From the NCBI RefSeq assembly GCF_028745735.1, contig NZ_JAQZSM010000028.1, positions 1 through 42,169 of the forward strand: 42,169 bases of DNA, read 5' to 3'. Made by a program: the position numbers and the translations under genes. Shown here piece after piece: positions 7,428 to 16,217 of this stretch (within the stretch, counting starts at the first letter, position 1; each line of letters starts with the position of its first letter). The stretch is from Roseinatronobacter alkalisoli (lineage in GTDB: Bacteria > Pseudomonadota > Alphaproteobacteria > Rhodobacterales > Rhodobacteraceae). The notes under the pieces are model-generated. The model was not told the DNA's origin, ran no database searches, and was given only the letters and a program-made list of their open reading frames with translations.

Positions 7428-9011
7428 ATGCAAACGCTTACCAAGCGTGCCATTGCGGGCACGCTGCTTTCAACAACATTTCTTGTCACTGGCCTGTCCT
7501 CGGCGCTTATCGCGCAGGAGGCGACGATGGTGCTGCCCGCGCGCGAAGTCGGCGCGCCAAGCTATGATCCCATCCGCGGCACCAAGCTGAATGTCGCGAC
7601 CACGTTGATCTATGACCGCATGGTCCTGCAGGACGCGGACCAAAGCTATCATGGCCAGCTTGCGACTGCCTGGGAGACATCCGAGGACGGTATGACCTGG
7701 ACATTCACGCTGCGCCCCGATGTAACCTTCCACGATGGCGAGCCGTTCAACGCAGAAACAATTGCATGGTGGGTGCCGCAGTTTGAAGGCACCGAAAACG
7801 CGTTCATGACTGAAGCCATCGAAAGCGTGGAGATCGTTGATGATCTGACCGTGCGCTTCATCATGAAGAACCCGGACCCGAACCTGTTGTCAAACATGGC
7901 ATCCAGTTTCATGGGTGTGCCGTCCCCCAAGGCCTATGAAGAACTGGGCGATCAGTACGGTGTGACCGGTGCCATCGGCACAGGGCCGTTCATTCTGGAA
8001 AGCTATACTGTCGGGCAGGACACTGTGCTTGTACGCAATGAAGCCTATTCAGCCGCCTCGGCGCTGTCGGTCAATCAGGGCCCGCCGCACCTGGCACGCC
8101 TGACCTTCCGCGAGATCGGCGATGACAGCACTGCATTTTTGGAAATGCGCACTGGCGGCGTCGATATGTTGCTCAGCGTCCCGGCCGATTTCCGCAGCAT
8201 GTTGGACAATGAATCCGACGTGACGATGGTCACGCTGCCCGGTCGGGAATTGTTCTACATGCCCATCAACACGACCGTCGCCCCATTCGATGACATTCGC
8301 GTACGCGAAGCCACAGCACTGGCGGTCAATCAGGCAGAGATCGTCGATAATCTCTATGGCGGTCTTGGTGCGGCAGCGGACACATTCCTCAATGACTCCC
8401 TGCTGGAATCGAATGTCGATGACGCCCTGCGCATCAGCTACAATCCCGAGCGCGCGCAGGCGCTTCTGGATGAAGCGGGCTGGGTCGTGGGCACGAATGG
8501 CGTGCGTGCGAAGGATGGTCAAGCACTGAATGTGAAACTCTGGACCCAGAACGGCACCGAGTTCAGGCGCATCACCGAGGTTATTCAGGCGCAGCTGATA
8601 GCAGTGGGGATCAACGCGGATATCACGGTTCTGGACCCGTCGAGCATCAATGCCGAATACCGCAAGGGCACCGAACACCAGCTGGCGGTCCGGTCCTATT
8701 CCTGGGAGAACGCGGATATCCTTGACTGGTTTTTCAGTTCCGACCGTATCGGCTACCCGAATGTGTCGATGTGGGACGATGAGCCTGCAGAGGAAATGCG
8801 CATTCTGGCCATGACTGGCTCGCGCACATGGGATGAGCGGGTTGCAAATTTCACCGCCTATCATGAATATGTGCTGACGCAGTTCGTCTTTGCGCCGATC
8901 TATCAGCCGGTGCAGTCCTTCGCCTATTCCAGCACCACGCTCAGCGTGCCGGAGCAGATCCGCTCCACTCGCGTGCAGAGCCAGACCTTTCTGGACATCG
9001 ATGTAAAATAA
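7428..9011 (+). CDS. Periplasmic peptide-binding protein of ABC transporter (family 5)
   Basis: A 527-residue extracellular solute-binding protein of the DppA/OppA type. The signal peptide is residues 1-29 (MQTLTKRAIAGTLL, then FLVTGLSSALIAQE). There is no lipobox cysteine, so the protein should be free in the periplasm. Family hallmarks include YDRMVLQDADQSYHGQLATA, WTFTLRPDVTFHDGEPFNAE, and GTGPFILESY. Proteins of this family bind di- or oligopeptides, but also nickel, glutathione or opines, so the ligand is open. It precedes two permeases and two ATPases in the same direction, with a strong hairpin directly after it, as is common where the binding protein is made in excess. Confidence 0.95.
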   Translation: MQTLTKRAIAGTLLSTTFLVTGLSSALIAQEATMVLPAREVGAPSYDPIRGTKLNVATTLIYDRMVLQDADQSYHGQLATAWETSEDGMTWTFTLRPDVTFHDGEPFNAETIAWWVPQFEGTENAFMTEAIESVEIVDDLTVRFIMKNPDPNLLSNMASSFMGVPSPKAYEELGDQYGVTGAIGTGPFILESYTVGQDTVLVRNEAYSAASALSVNQGPPHLARLTFREIGDDSTAFLEMRTGGVDMLLSVPADFRSMLDNESDVTMVTLPGRELFYMPINTTVAPFDDIRVREATALAVNQAEIVDNLYGGLGAAADTFLNDSLLESNVDDALRISYNPERAQALLDEAGWVVGTNGVRAKDGQALNVKLWTQNGTEFRRITEVIQAQLIAVGINADITVLDPSSINAEYRKGTEHQLAVRSYSWENADILDWFFSSDRIGYPNVSMWDDEPAEEMRILAMTGSRTWDERVANFTAYHEYVLTQFVFAPIYQPVQSFAYSSTTLSVPEQIRSTRVQSQTFLDIDVK

Positions 9012-9020
9012 GCCCTGTGG

Positions 9021-9045
9021 CCGGGCGCGCGTTAGGTGCGCCCGG
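9021..9045 (+). terminator. Intra-operon hairpin after the binding-protein gene
   Basis: CCGGGCGC (9021-9028) pairs perfectly with GCGCCCGG (9038-9045), leaving a nine-base loop. No T-run follows, so it is more likely an mRNA-stabilising or attenuating hairpin than a full terminator. It would favour the binding-protein message over the permease part. Confidence 0.55.
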
Positions 9046-9071
9046 TCGCGATGCCGAAATCTGGGGGTGTG

Positions 9072-9998
9072 ATGCTTCTGTTCACTGTCAAGCGACTGCT
9101 CATGCTGATCCCGGTGTTTCTGGCGATTTCGGTTGTGATTTTCATGCTCGTGCATCTGGTGCCGGGTGATCCGATCGACAACATCATCCGTGTGGGTGCA
9201 ACCCCGGCGGAAAAGGCAGCGCTGGTCGCGCGCTACGGGCTGGATCAGCCGATTTGGGCGCAATATGTCAACTGGTTCAGCAAGATGGTGCAGGGCGATC
9301 TGGGGGATGCGATCATCCTGCGCCGCCCCGTGGCGGACTTAATCGCGCAAAACTTGCCACATTCGCTGGCGCTCGGGTCTCTGGCGCTGGTGTTTTCCAC
9401 AGTAGTCGGCATAACCGCCGGCGCAATCGCCGCGATCTACCGCGACACATGGTTCGACCGCGGCGTGATGACCGTCATCCTGCTCGGTTCAACCGTTCCA
9501 AGCTTCTGGCTGGCCTTGCTGATGATCCTACTTTTCGCAGTCACTCTGGGCTGGTTTCCGGTTTCTGGCGCGCGCACGGCTTCGGCTTTGGTCCTGCCGG
9601 TACTGACAATCGGGCTGGGCGGGGTAGCGCTGGTCGCGCGGGTGACGCGCGTGGCCATGATGGACATAGCGCGGCGCGATTTCGTAATGATGCTGCATGC
9701 CAAGGGCGTGTCGCGCTGGCGGATTGAACTAGGCTCGGTCCTGCGCCACGCAATGATGCCAGTGGTCACCATCCTCAGCCTTCGGATCGGCTGGATACTG
9801 GGCGGTGCCGTAGCGGTAGAGTTTGTCTTTGCGCGCCCCGGTCTGGGGTCGCTCCTGATCACCTCGCTCAACCAGCGCGACTATCCGGTGGTGCAGGGCT
9901 GTCTGCTGATGCTGGCGATTGCGGTGATGCTGGGCACGCTGCTGGGCGACATCGTGCAGGCCATAATGGACCCCCGCATTCGCGAAGGAATGAAGTGA
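9072..9998 (+). CDS. Dipeptide-type ABC transporter permease (DppB-like)
   Basis: A 308-residue inner-membrane permease. I choose ATG 9072 (MLLFTVKRLLML) because it gives the usual family N-terminus, with the first helix directly after VKRLL; an in-frame start at 9036 would add twelve polar residues. Family marks are HLVPGDPID, RYGLDQPIWAQYVNWF, and the EAA-type loop near RRDFVMMLHAKGVSRWRIELGSVLRHA, the contact site for the ATPases. There are six helices. It forms the translocation pore with the next gene product; the two overlap (TGATG at 9996-10000). Confidence 0.94.
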   Translation: MLLFTVKRLLMLIPVFLAISVVIFMLVHLVPGDPIDNIIRVGATPAEKAALVARYGLDQPIWAQYVNWFSKMVQGDLGDAIILRRPVADLIAQNLPHSLALGSLALVFSTVVGITAGAIAAIYRDTWFDRGVMTVILLGSTVPSFWLALLMILLFAVTLGWFPVSGARTASALVLPVLTIGLGGVALVARVTRVAMMDIARRDFVMMLHAKGVSRWRIELGSVLRHAMMPVVTILSLRIGWILGGAVAVEFVFARPGLGSLLITSLNQRDYPVVQGCLLMLAIAVMLGTLLGDIVQAIMDPRIREGMK

Positions 9999-10840
9999 TG
10001 GCATTGCGGTTTCTTTGGGGCGTGGTGCATACCCCGCGCGGCGGGGCCTCGGCATTTGTGCTGATGCTGGTCATCGCTTGCGCGCTGTTTGCCCCACTCA
10101 TCGCGCCTTATGGCTATGCACTCCAGAACCTTCCGGGGTCCAACACATCGCCCAATGCCCTCCACTGGCTTGGAACCGATGAGTTTGGCCGAGACCTGCT
10201 GTCCCGCATCATCCACGGAGCGCGCACCTCGTTGACCGTGGCAGTGACTGCGATCAGCATATCGGTCGTTGTCGGGATGACCTTTGGTGCCATCGCCGGA
10301 TATTTCGGCGGCATGTTCGACAGGGTCGTGACGGCCGTGGTAGATCTGACATGGTCCTTCCCGGAAATCCTGATTGCGCTGATCCTCATTGCGATTATCG
10401 GCACGGGGACTGAGAGCATCATCATTGCCATATCCATCGCCTATCTGGCGCAATTTACCCGGCTGACGCGAGCCCAAGTAATGGCGCTGCGACAAGAGAC
10501 GTATATCGAGGCGACAGTAAATCTGGGCGCGGGGCATTTCCATGTCATCTTTCGCCACCTGCTGCCCAATGCCATCACGCCGGTCATCGTGGCGGGCATG
10601 CTGGCTATCGGTGACGCGATCATACTCGAGGCGACACTTGGCTTTTTCGGCCTGGGCGCGCAGCCGCCGATCCCAAGCTGGGGGGCGATGATGTCGTCGG
10701 GCACGGCGCAGATATTCATCGCGCCTTGGATCATCCTGTTTCCGGGGGCGGCCATCGCGCTGACTGTGATTTCCATCAACCTGTTCGGTGATGCACTGAT
10801 TGACGCGCTGAATATCCGCAGCCGCCTGAGGGATGTGTGA
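9998..10840 (+). CDS. Dipeptide-type ABC transporter permease (DppC-like)
   Basis: A 280-residue second permease. Start at ATG 9998, one base inside the upstream stop, with GGAATGAAG before it. The N-terminal helix is followed by the conserved periplasmic segment HWLGTDEFGRDLLSRIIHGARTSL, typical of DppC/OppC proteins. The EAA loop is RQETYIEATVNLGAGHFHVIFRHLLPNA. The end of the protein (DALIDALNIRSRLRDV) is also standard for the family. It partners the DppB-like protein; together they should move a peptide-like solute across the inner membrane. Confidence 0.95.
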   Translation: MALRFLWGVVHTPRGGASAFVLMLVIACALFAPLIAPYGYALQNLPGSNTSPNALHWLGTDEFGRDLLSRIIHGARTSLTVAVTAISISVVVGMTFGAIAGYFGGMFDRVVTAVVDLTWSFPEILIALILIAIIGTGTESIIIAISIAYLAQFTRLTRAQVMALRQETYIEATVNLGAGHFHVIFRHLLPNAITPVIVAGMLAIGDAIILEATLGFFGLGAQPPIPSWGAMMSSGTAQIFIAPWIILFPGAAIALTVISINLFGDALIDALNIRSRLRDV

Positions 10841-10841
10841 C

Positions 10842-11798
10842 ATGGCGCTTCTGACAGTAAGCGGTCTTGGCGTGACCATCGGCACTCTGTCGCCGCTGGA
10901 CGATGTGTCTTTCGAGGCGCACAAAGGCGAAATCCTTGGGCTAGTGGGCGAATCCGGTTCGGGCAAGTCGCTGACGGCTATGGCGGTCATGGGCCTTCTG
11001 GGGCGGATCGGGGGGCGCGTTAGCTCTGGGTCGATCCTGTTTGACGGGCAGGAACTGGTCGGGCTGCGCGACAGCAGCTACCGCCGCCTGCGCGGCAAGC
11101 GGATCGCGCTGATAAGTCAGAACCCCATGACCTCGCTCGATCCGATCGTAAGGATCGGCGCGCAGATTGATCAGGTGTCGCTTCTGCATCTGCGTCTGTC
11201 AAAGCCAGCGGCCAAAGCGCGCAGCATTGATCTGATGCAGCAATTGCGCATCCCGGATGCAGAGACGTTGCACAGGGCCTATCCGCATCAGCTTTCAGGC
11301 GGGATGAAACAGCGCATCGTCATTGCGATGGCGCTGGCCGCAGACCCTGACTTGATCATCGCGGACGAGCCGACGACAGCGCTGGATGTGACCATTCAGG
11401 CGCAGATCATCCAGATCATGGTCGATCTGGTGCGCGCGCGTGATCTTGCGTTAATACTGATTACCCATGACATGGGTGTAGTGGCGCAGGCCTGCAACCG
11501 GGTGGTGGTGCTTTATGCCGGACGCGTGGCCGAGACGAACACCACGCAGGCTATCTTTGCCAGCCCATGTCATCCCTACACCGCCAGCTTAATCGGCTGC
11601 ATCCCCTCGCGCGATCAGGCCGAAGGGACGCTTCTGGGCATTCCTGGAACAGTGCCGGGTGTGCTGAACTATCCGAAAGGGTGCCGGTTTCATCCGCGCT
11701 GTGGCGATGCGATGCAGGTGTGCGCCCGAACAGTACCCCCGACAACGGCGCAACCCACAGGCAGTGTCGCTTGCCATCTGCACGAGGTGGTCACATGA
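10842..11798 (+). CDS. Dipeptide-type ABC transporter ATPase (DppD-like)
   Basis: A 318-residue nucleotide-binding subunit. Visible are Walker [13 protein letters not shown]-loop [12 protein letters not shown], signature LSGGMKQR, Walker B LIIADEPT and the switch histidine in ITHDMGVV. The C-terminal oligopeptide/dipeptide extension is present with its cysteine cluster ([16 protein letters not shown]). Start at ATG 10842, directly after the upstream stop; an ATG at 10833 in frame is possible but overlaps the previous gene. It pairs with the next ATPase as a heterodimer that powers uptake. Confidence 0.95.
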   Translation: MALLTVSGLGVTIGTLSPLDDVSFEAHKGEILGLVGESGSGKSLTAMAVMGLLGRIGGRVSSGSILFDGQELVGLRDSSYRRLRGKRIALISQNPMTSLDPIVRIGAQIDQVSLLHLRLSKPAAKARSIDLMQQLRIPDAETLHRAYPHQLSGGMKQRIVIAMALAADPDLIIADEPTTALDVTIQAQIIQIMVDLVRARDLALILITHDMGVVAQACNRVVVLYAGRVAETNTTQAIFASPCHPYTASLIGCIPSRDQAEGTLLGIPGTVPGVLNYPKGCRFHPRCGDAMQVCARTVPPTTAQPTGSVACHLHEVVT

Positions 11799-12751
11799 GC
11801 GCACTGGTTTCCCTATTGGGTCTGACACGCGATTTCTCGACCGGGTCGGGATTTCTCAAGGCCCGGCGTGTCATGCGGGCGGTGGATGACGTGACGCTGG
11901 ACATTCCGCGCGGCAGCGTTACCGGAGTTGTCGGGGAATCCGGTTGTGGCAAATCCACGCTGGGGCGGCTTGTATTGCGCCTGATTTCGGCTTCATCTGG
12001 CAGCGTGACCTATGACGACACCGATCTGGGCACGTTGTCCCCCGGCGCGATGCGCAAGATGCGCCGGAATATGCAAATGGTGTTTCAGGACCCCTATTCC
12101 GCGATCGACCCGCGCTACACCATCCGCCGCACCTTGTTGGAGCCCTATCAGGTGCAGCGCACGCCGTTGCCCGACGCGGAGGCGCGGTTGCAAGAGTTGA
12201 TGTCCATGGTCGGCCTGAACCCTGATCTTGCAGCAAGCTACCCGCATCAGTTGTCGGGCGGGCAGAAGCAACGGGTCGGCATTGCCCGCGCGCTGGCGCT
12301 GAACCCGTCGTTTCTGGTGCTGGACGAGCCGACGGCCTCGCTGGATGTGTCGATTCAGGCGCAGATCATTGCCTTGCTGGAGGGGTTGCAGCGTGATCTG
12401 GGTCTGACCTACCTGTTCATCAGTCATGACCTAAGCCTTGTGCGCTATTTCTGCGATCAGGTGGTGGTGATGTATATGGGTCGCGTGGTCGAGGTACTGC
12501 CAAAGGCGCGCGACACGCCGCATCACCCTTACGCGCAGGCCCTGACAAACAGTCATTTCGAACCTGACCCGACCCGGCGAAAACAGGTGCAAATCCTCAA
12601 GGGCGAGATTCCCAGCCCCTTCAACCTGCCGCCCGGCTGTGCCTTTGCCGCGCGCTGCCCTGCCGCCACGCCCCTTTGCCACTCTGACCGGCCTGCGCTT
12701 GAGAGCGCGTCCAGTGGCCATCAGATCGCCTGTCACCACCCGCAAGGCTGA
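11795..12751 (+). CDS. Dipeptide-type ABC transporter ATPase (DppF-like)
   Basis: A 318-residue second ATPase. The open frame extends further upstream, but the start is ATG 11795, which overlaps the previous stop (ATGA) and gives the family N-terminus [14 protein letters not shown]. Motifs: Walker [12 protein letters not shown]-loop [12 protein letters not shown], signature LSGGQKQR, Walker B FLVLDEPT, switch FISHDLSLV. The C-terminal family extension ends with [17 protein letters not shown]. It lacks nothing needed for ATP hydrolysis. It is followed after 18 bp by the peptidase gene, so it is the fifth transporter gene of one operon. Confidence 0.95.
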   Translation: MSALVSLLGLTRDFSTGSGFLKARRVMRAVDDVTLDIPRGSVTGVVGESGCGKSTLGRLVLRLISASSGSVTYDDTDLGTLSPGAMRKMRRNMQMVFQDPYSAIDPRYTIRRTLLEPYQVQRTPLPDAEARLQELMSMVGLNPDLAASYPHQLSGGQKQRVGIARALALNPSFLVLDEPTASLDVSIQAQIIALLEGLQRDLGLTYLFISHDLSLVRYFCDQVVVMYMGRVVEVLPKARDTPHHPYAQALTNSHFEPDPTRRKQVQILKGEIPSPFNLPPGCAFAARCPAATPLCHSDRPALESASSGHQIACHHPQG

Positions 12752-12769
12752 ACACAAGGTGAAGCTGCC

Positions 12770-14242
12770 ATGAGTTTTTCCGTACTGACAGCAGAGTTTG
12801 CGCATGAGTCCAATACGTTCAGCATCCGCCCCACGGATATTGACGCGTTCCGCGGGCGGGTGTTTCTGGTCGGGGACAATGCCGTTGCGCAGCGCAGCGA
12901 CGCCAACACCGACCTTGCCGGTTTTATGGATGTCGCGCGACTGCATGGCTGGAAGACCCGCCACGCCATCAGCACGTCGGCCTCGCCCTCGGGCCCTGTG
13001 ACGCGAGAGGCGTTTGAAACCATCGCCGGGCACATCATCGCGGCAGCCAGCGCCGGGCCACTCGACGGGATCATTCTTGGCCTGCATGGTGCGATGGTGG
13101 TCGAAGACTACCCCGATGGCGAGGGGTTATTGCTGGAACGCCTGCGCGCAGTCGTTGGCCCTGAGTTGCCGATAGCCGTGACGCTGGACCCGCATGCCAA
13201 TGTCACGGCGCGGATGTGCGCGCTTGCGCAAATCTTGATTTCCTACCGCACCTATCCGCATGTCGACATGCGCGAGACAGGCCACCGCGCGGCGTCAATC
13301 CTGCACCGCACCATGAGCGGCGAGATCATCACCCCCCGCACACTGCGGGTAACCCGCCCGATGCTGGAAGAAGCCAATAGTGGCCGCACCGATGTAGGTC
13401 CAATGATCGCGCGCCACGCCCTTGCCCGAGAGCATGAGGAAAGTTCAGGTGCGCTGGCAGTCAGTATCAATGCAGGCTTTGGCAATGCCGATATTCCCGA
13501 ATTGGGGCCGAGCGTGCTGGTCACCTATACTGGCGATGCGGCTGTGCATCTGGCCTTTGCCGAAAAGATTGTCGAAGATATATGGGAGCGACGCAACGAG
13601 GTCGTAAACCACTTCCTTACCCCCGATCAGGCCGCCGCCGAAGCGCTGGCGCATTCAAGCCCCGGCCCTCTGATCATCGTCGACTATGCCGACAATCCAG
13701 GGGCTGGCAGCTACGGCGATGCGCCGGGTCTTTTGTCGGCCCTCTTGAACGCGGGCGTGAGTGGCGCGTGTTTCGGCCCGATGGTCGACCCCGAGGCTGC
13801 AGCCTTTCTGCACACGCAAGCTGTCGGCACCATGGTGACCCTGCCACTGGGGGGCAAGACCGATCCGCAATATGGAGGTGGGCCGATCACCGTGACCGGT
13901 ACAGTCAGCTTGTTGTCAGATGGACATTACACCGGCGATGGCCCGATTCTGGGTGGCCTGCAAGGCGAGTGGGGGACGACGGCGGTTCTGCGTGTGGCGG
14001 GGGTGGATGTGCTGATCGTGTCCAACCCCGGCCAGATGCTGGACTTGCAGCAATTCCGCGCCTTCGGCATTGATCCGGCGCAACACTGTATCGTGGCCCT
14101 CAAATCGCAACAGCATTTCCGGGCAGCCTTCGCGCCCATTGCAGACCGGATCATCGTCAGTGACAGCGGCGCGCTCTGCTCTCCGGACCTGCGCAAGCTG
14201 ACATATCACAAAGTGCCAAGGCCCGTCTTTCCACTGGATTGA
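12770..14242 (+). CDS. M81-family metallopeptidase (MlrC-like)
   Basis: A 490-residue cytoplasmic zinc hydrolase resembling MlrC, the enzyme that cleaves linearised microcystin and its tetrapeptide. Family marks include EFAHESNTFS at the N-terminus, LHGAMVVEDYPDGEG at about residue 104, and TLDPHANVT at about 140, which carry the likely metal-binding histidines and acidic residues. The second domain begins around LIIVDYADNPGAGSYGD. Starts at ATG 12770, eight bases after AAGGTGAAG. As the last gene of the transporter operon it would hydrolyse what the transporter brings in. Most family members are not involved in microcystin breakdown, so the substrate here is unknown; peptides with D- or modified residues would fit the neighbouring flavoenzyme. 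Confidence 0.9.
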   Translation: MSFSVLTAEFAHESNTFSIRPTDIDAFRGRVFLVGDNAVAQRSDANTDLAGFMDVARLHGWKTRHAISTSASPSGPVTREAFETIAGHIIAAASAGPLDGIILGLHGAMVVEDYPDGEGLLLERLRAVVGPELPIAVTLDPHANVTARMCALAQILISYRTYPHVDMRETGHRAASILHRTMSGEIITPRTLRVTRPMLEEANSGRTDVGPMIARHALAREHEESSGALAVSINAGFGNADIPELGPSVLVTYTGDAAVHLAFAEKIVEDIWERRNEVVNHFLTPDQAAAEALAHSSPGPLIIVDYADNPGAGSYGDAPGLLSALLNAGVSGACFGPMVDPEAAAFLHTQAVGTMVTLPLGGKTDPQYGGGPITVTGTVSLLSDGHYTGDGPILGGLQGEWGTTAVLRVAGVDVLIVSNPGQMLDLQQFRAFGIDPAQHCIVALKSQQHFRAAFAPIADRIIVSDSGALCSPDLRKLTYHKVPRPVFPLD

Positions 14243-14741
14243 GTTGGGATAAGCCATAAATTGCGGACCCCCACTTGCTTAGGGCTCTGCAAATGCCATG
14301 TGGCACCGACGAAAGCCCTCCCACCCTTCTCGCATAGGGCCTCTTCAGAGTGAAAGCTGTCCGAGGGGCCATCTTGAAGCTGCTTCCGGTACAACGCTGC
14401 GCTTCGTCTGAACGGCAATTGACGGGAAAGCCGCGCCATACGCAGAACGACCGTTTTGGGCCAGACCACGTCAAGACAGAGCCCACCAACGCAGTGGGCG
14501 GAATGCCGACTATGACATTGCGGCATTGCATACGCAGCATACTGTAAGCTGTCGGCTGCTCTGGCCGCCTCCAGCGATGGCAGTTCACTGGGAGATAGCA
14601 AACTGGGGCTCGTGTCAGATGTCAGCCGTTGTGAATTGAAAGCTGACGTTCTGTACTGCGCTAGCTGAGAATAGATCCCTTGCTGCACGCTGCAATCAAT
14701 CGCCATAGTCATGATACCTCGCCCTGATCCGGTATTATCCA
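14243..14741. other. Gene-poor stretch after the peptidase gene
   Basis: About 500 bp without a credible gene. It holds dispersed-repeat copy B (about 14490-14555) and flanking sequence that looks like related degenerate intergenic repeat material (for example CCAAAACGGTCGTTCTGCG on the minus strand). Overlapping short frames on both strands have no protein-like character. Confidence 0.5.
14490..14555 (-). repeat. Dispersed imperfect repeat, copy B
   Basis: On the minus strand: GCCGACAGCTTACAG, ATGCTGCGTATGCAATGC, then AGTCGGCATTCCGCCCA. The outer GCCGAC and GTCGGC are perfect inverted copies in this copy. The block order matches copies A, C, D and E. Confidence 0.72.
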
Positions 14742-15095
14742 TTGTTTTCACTTCCAAATTGGCTGCGCCAAAAACCACACAAGATCGACAAGCCGAAGGT
14801 CTCTACCCCGGGCAAGCCCGACAGTGTCGTCGCGCCTAGTGTCGGGACCAATATCTACCACCCCGATATCAACCTCTACCGGACCCACATCACCGCGGGT
14901 GACTGCCTTATTGTGACCGGCTACCAGGACTTTCTGTCTTCGCTTGCCGTCCTGATGAAGGAGGTCAAGGATCTCAGAGACCCTGAAGCCAACACAGACT
15001 TGGGCAATCGGATATCGTTCGGCATTGATACGGCAGTTAGTGCCAACGGCTGCTTGGTGACGTCTCGTTGCAGCGACGAGACTTGGGGTGAGTGA
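14742..15095 (+). pseudogene. Gene fragment, possibly the N-terminus of a PLD-like/helicase protein
   Basis: A short frame with protein-like composition: NIYHPDINLYRTHITAGDCL, IVTGYQDFLSSLAVLMKEVK, then ISFGIDTAVS. This resembles, from memory, the start of large phospholipase-D-fold/helicase proteins found in defence and DNA-repair loci (bind-and-cleave domain followed by helicase), but no catalytic motif is present, so the call is weak. There is no good ribosome-binding site. The match ends about 30 codons before the MITE at 15108 and no remainder follows the MITE, so it is a fragment. It could also be chance. Confidence 0.3.
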
Positions 15096-15107
15096 TCGCT
15101 TTGGGCG

Positions 15108-15271
15108 GATGCTGTTGAAAAACTCACCATCGCGCAGGATGGTCGTTTTGCCAGGAAACCATCCCTGGCAAGGGCGTTTATGGAAACGGCGTTTTCTGAG
15201 CAGCATCGTACGGGAACAAATTTCCGATTTTTCAGGATGATTCAGGCCCTGCAGAGTTTTTCAACAGAATA
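15108..15271. mobile_element. 164-bp MITE, copy 1
   Basis: A non-coding element with 18-bp imperfect terminal inverted repeats: GATGCTGTTGAAAAACTC at the left and GAGTTTTTCAACAGAATA at the right (16 of 18 pair). It is flanked by a 4-bp duplication, GGCG at 15104-15107 and 15272-15275. A copy identical over its whole length lies at 26249-26412 with a different 4-bp duplication. It codes for no transposase, so it must be moved in trans, probably by an IS5- or IS1182-like element (inference from end sequence and duplication size). Confidence 0.9.
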
Positions 15272-15353
15272 GGCGGAGTGTTGATTTCCACTTGAACAGG
15301 TGAGCGGAGTCAAGCTGCCCGCCGCAAAGCTGAAACGCGCCCGCAGCCGCCGT

Positions 15354-15707
15354 TCAGTTGGGGTGAGAGAGGATGTTTAGAAGCTTTCCCGCCGGATCGC
15401 GAACATAGAAGCGGCGGACGCCCCACGGCTCATTGGTGAGATCGTAGATAATGTCATGACCAAGAGCCTTCGCTCGCGCATAAGCGGCATCGACGTCCTC
15501 GACTTCTATGGAGAAGTCTGGAACCGGAGTGCCTGACCCGCCTTCCGTGGCAATGCTCAACTGCACGCTTGCCGTCTGGCCCGAAGCCAATGTCACGATC
15601 CAACCATGATCCATAACGGCTTTCAGCCCAAACAAATCAACGTAGAATTTCCGAACGGCGTTGACGGACTCCGCGTCAATGTTGGCAACAATGCGTCGAA
15701 CGGTCAT
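15354..15707 (-). CDS. VOC-superfamily (glyoxalase/dioxygenase fold) protein
   Basis: A 117-residue single-domain VOC protein. I set the start at ATG 15707 (MTVRRIVANID), preceded by GGGAGAAAG; an earlier in-frame codon adds a leader outside the fold. The beta-alpha-beta-beta-beta units are visible: VNAVRKFYVDLFGLKAVMD, then DFSIEVEDVDAAYARAKALGHDIIYD and RRFYVRDPAGKLLNILSH. The family includes glyoxalase I, fosfomycin- and bleomycin-resistance proteins and ring-cleavage dioxygenases, so a specific activity cannot be named. A second VOC gene lies 84 bp upstream on the same strand. Confidence 0.85.
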   Translation of the reverse strand: MTVRRIVANIDAESVNAVRKFYVDLFGLKAVMDHGWIVTLASGQTASVQLSIATEGGSGTPVPDFSIEVEDVDAAYARAKALGHDIIYDLTNEPWGVRRFYVRDPAGKLLNILSHPN

Positions 15708-15791
15708 AGCAAGCTTTCTCCCGAACTTTTGGTGTCCTGTCTGCATATCATGGAACATCCTCGGTGGGGCCAGTGGCCTTTGAAAGTGTCA

Positions 15792-16217
15792 TCATTCATC
15801 CGGTGGAAGCAGGTCCGGGTTCCAGACGATTTCCCACAGGTGGCCATCGGGGTCGCAGAAATAGCCCGCGTAGCCGCCGTAGAACGTATCCTGCGCGGGT
15901 TTGATCACTTTCGCGCCTGCCCCCGCCGCAGCCTCCATGCCCTGATCAACCTCCTCGCGCCGCGCCACATTGTGCCCGATTGTGACGGAAGTCGGGCTGA
16001 CGGGCTGCATCGGCAACCCGGTATCATAGGCAATGTCGCTCTGCGCCCAAAGGGCGAGTTTCAAACCGCCCGCCAGGTCGAAGAACACGACCGCGCCATG
16101 CTCGAACTCCCGCCCGATGATGCCTTGCGTCGGCAGCCCAAGCCCATCGCGGTAGAAAGAAAGCGATCGTTCAAGGTCGGCAACCCCGAGCGTCACAACA
16201 GAGATTCTGGGTTTCAT
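15792..16217 (-). CDS. VOC-superfamily protein, second copy
   Basis: A 141-residue VOC protein. The start is ATG 16217 (MKPRISVVTLGVADL), after AAAGGGCATGAC; the longer frame reads through a proline/arginine-rich non-family leader. Core marks: DLERSLSFYRDGLGLPTQG, HGAVVFFDLAGGLKLALWAQ, and the C-terminal GGYAGYFCDPDGHLWEIVWNP with the usual metal-site glutamate in WEIVWNP. Likely a glyoxalase-like enzyme of unknown substrate. It is in the same direction as the next VOC gene but only moderately similar to it. Confidence 0.87.
   Translation of the reverse strand: MKPRISVVTLGVADLERSLSFYRDGLGLPTQGIIGREFEHGAVVFFDLAGGLKLALWAQSDIAYDTGLPMQPVSPTSVTIGHNVARREEVDQGMEAAAGAGAKVIKPAQDTFYGGYAGYFCDPDGHLWEIVWNPDLLPPDE

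Noticed and set aside
8049-9263. 404-residue minus-strand open frame over the binding-protein gene
   Set aside because: It is antisense to a clear family-5 binding protein and has arginine/histidine-rich, non-family sequence. High GC content creates such frames.
9881-10990. 369-residue minus-strand frame over the permease and ATPase genes
   Set aside because: Antisense shadow of two conserved ABC genes with no recognisable motifs.
15042-15206. Minus-strand frame through the MITE (MLLRKRRFHKRPC...), also seen at 26347
   Set aside because: It repeats only because the MITE repeats; it is too short and runs into unrelated flanks, so it is not a transposase.
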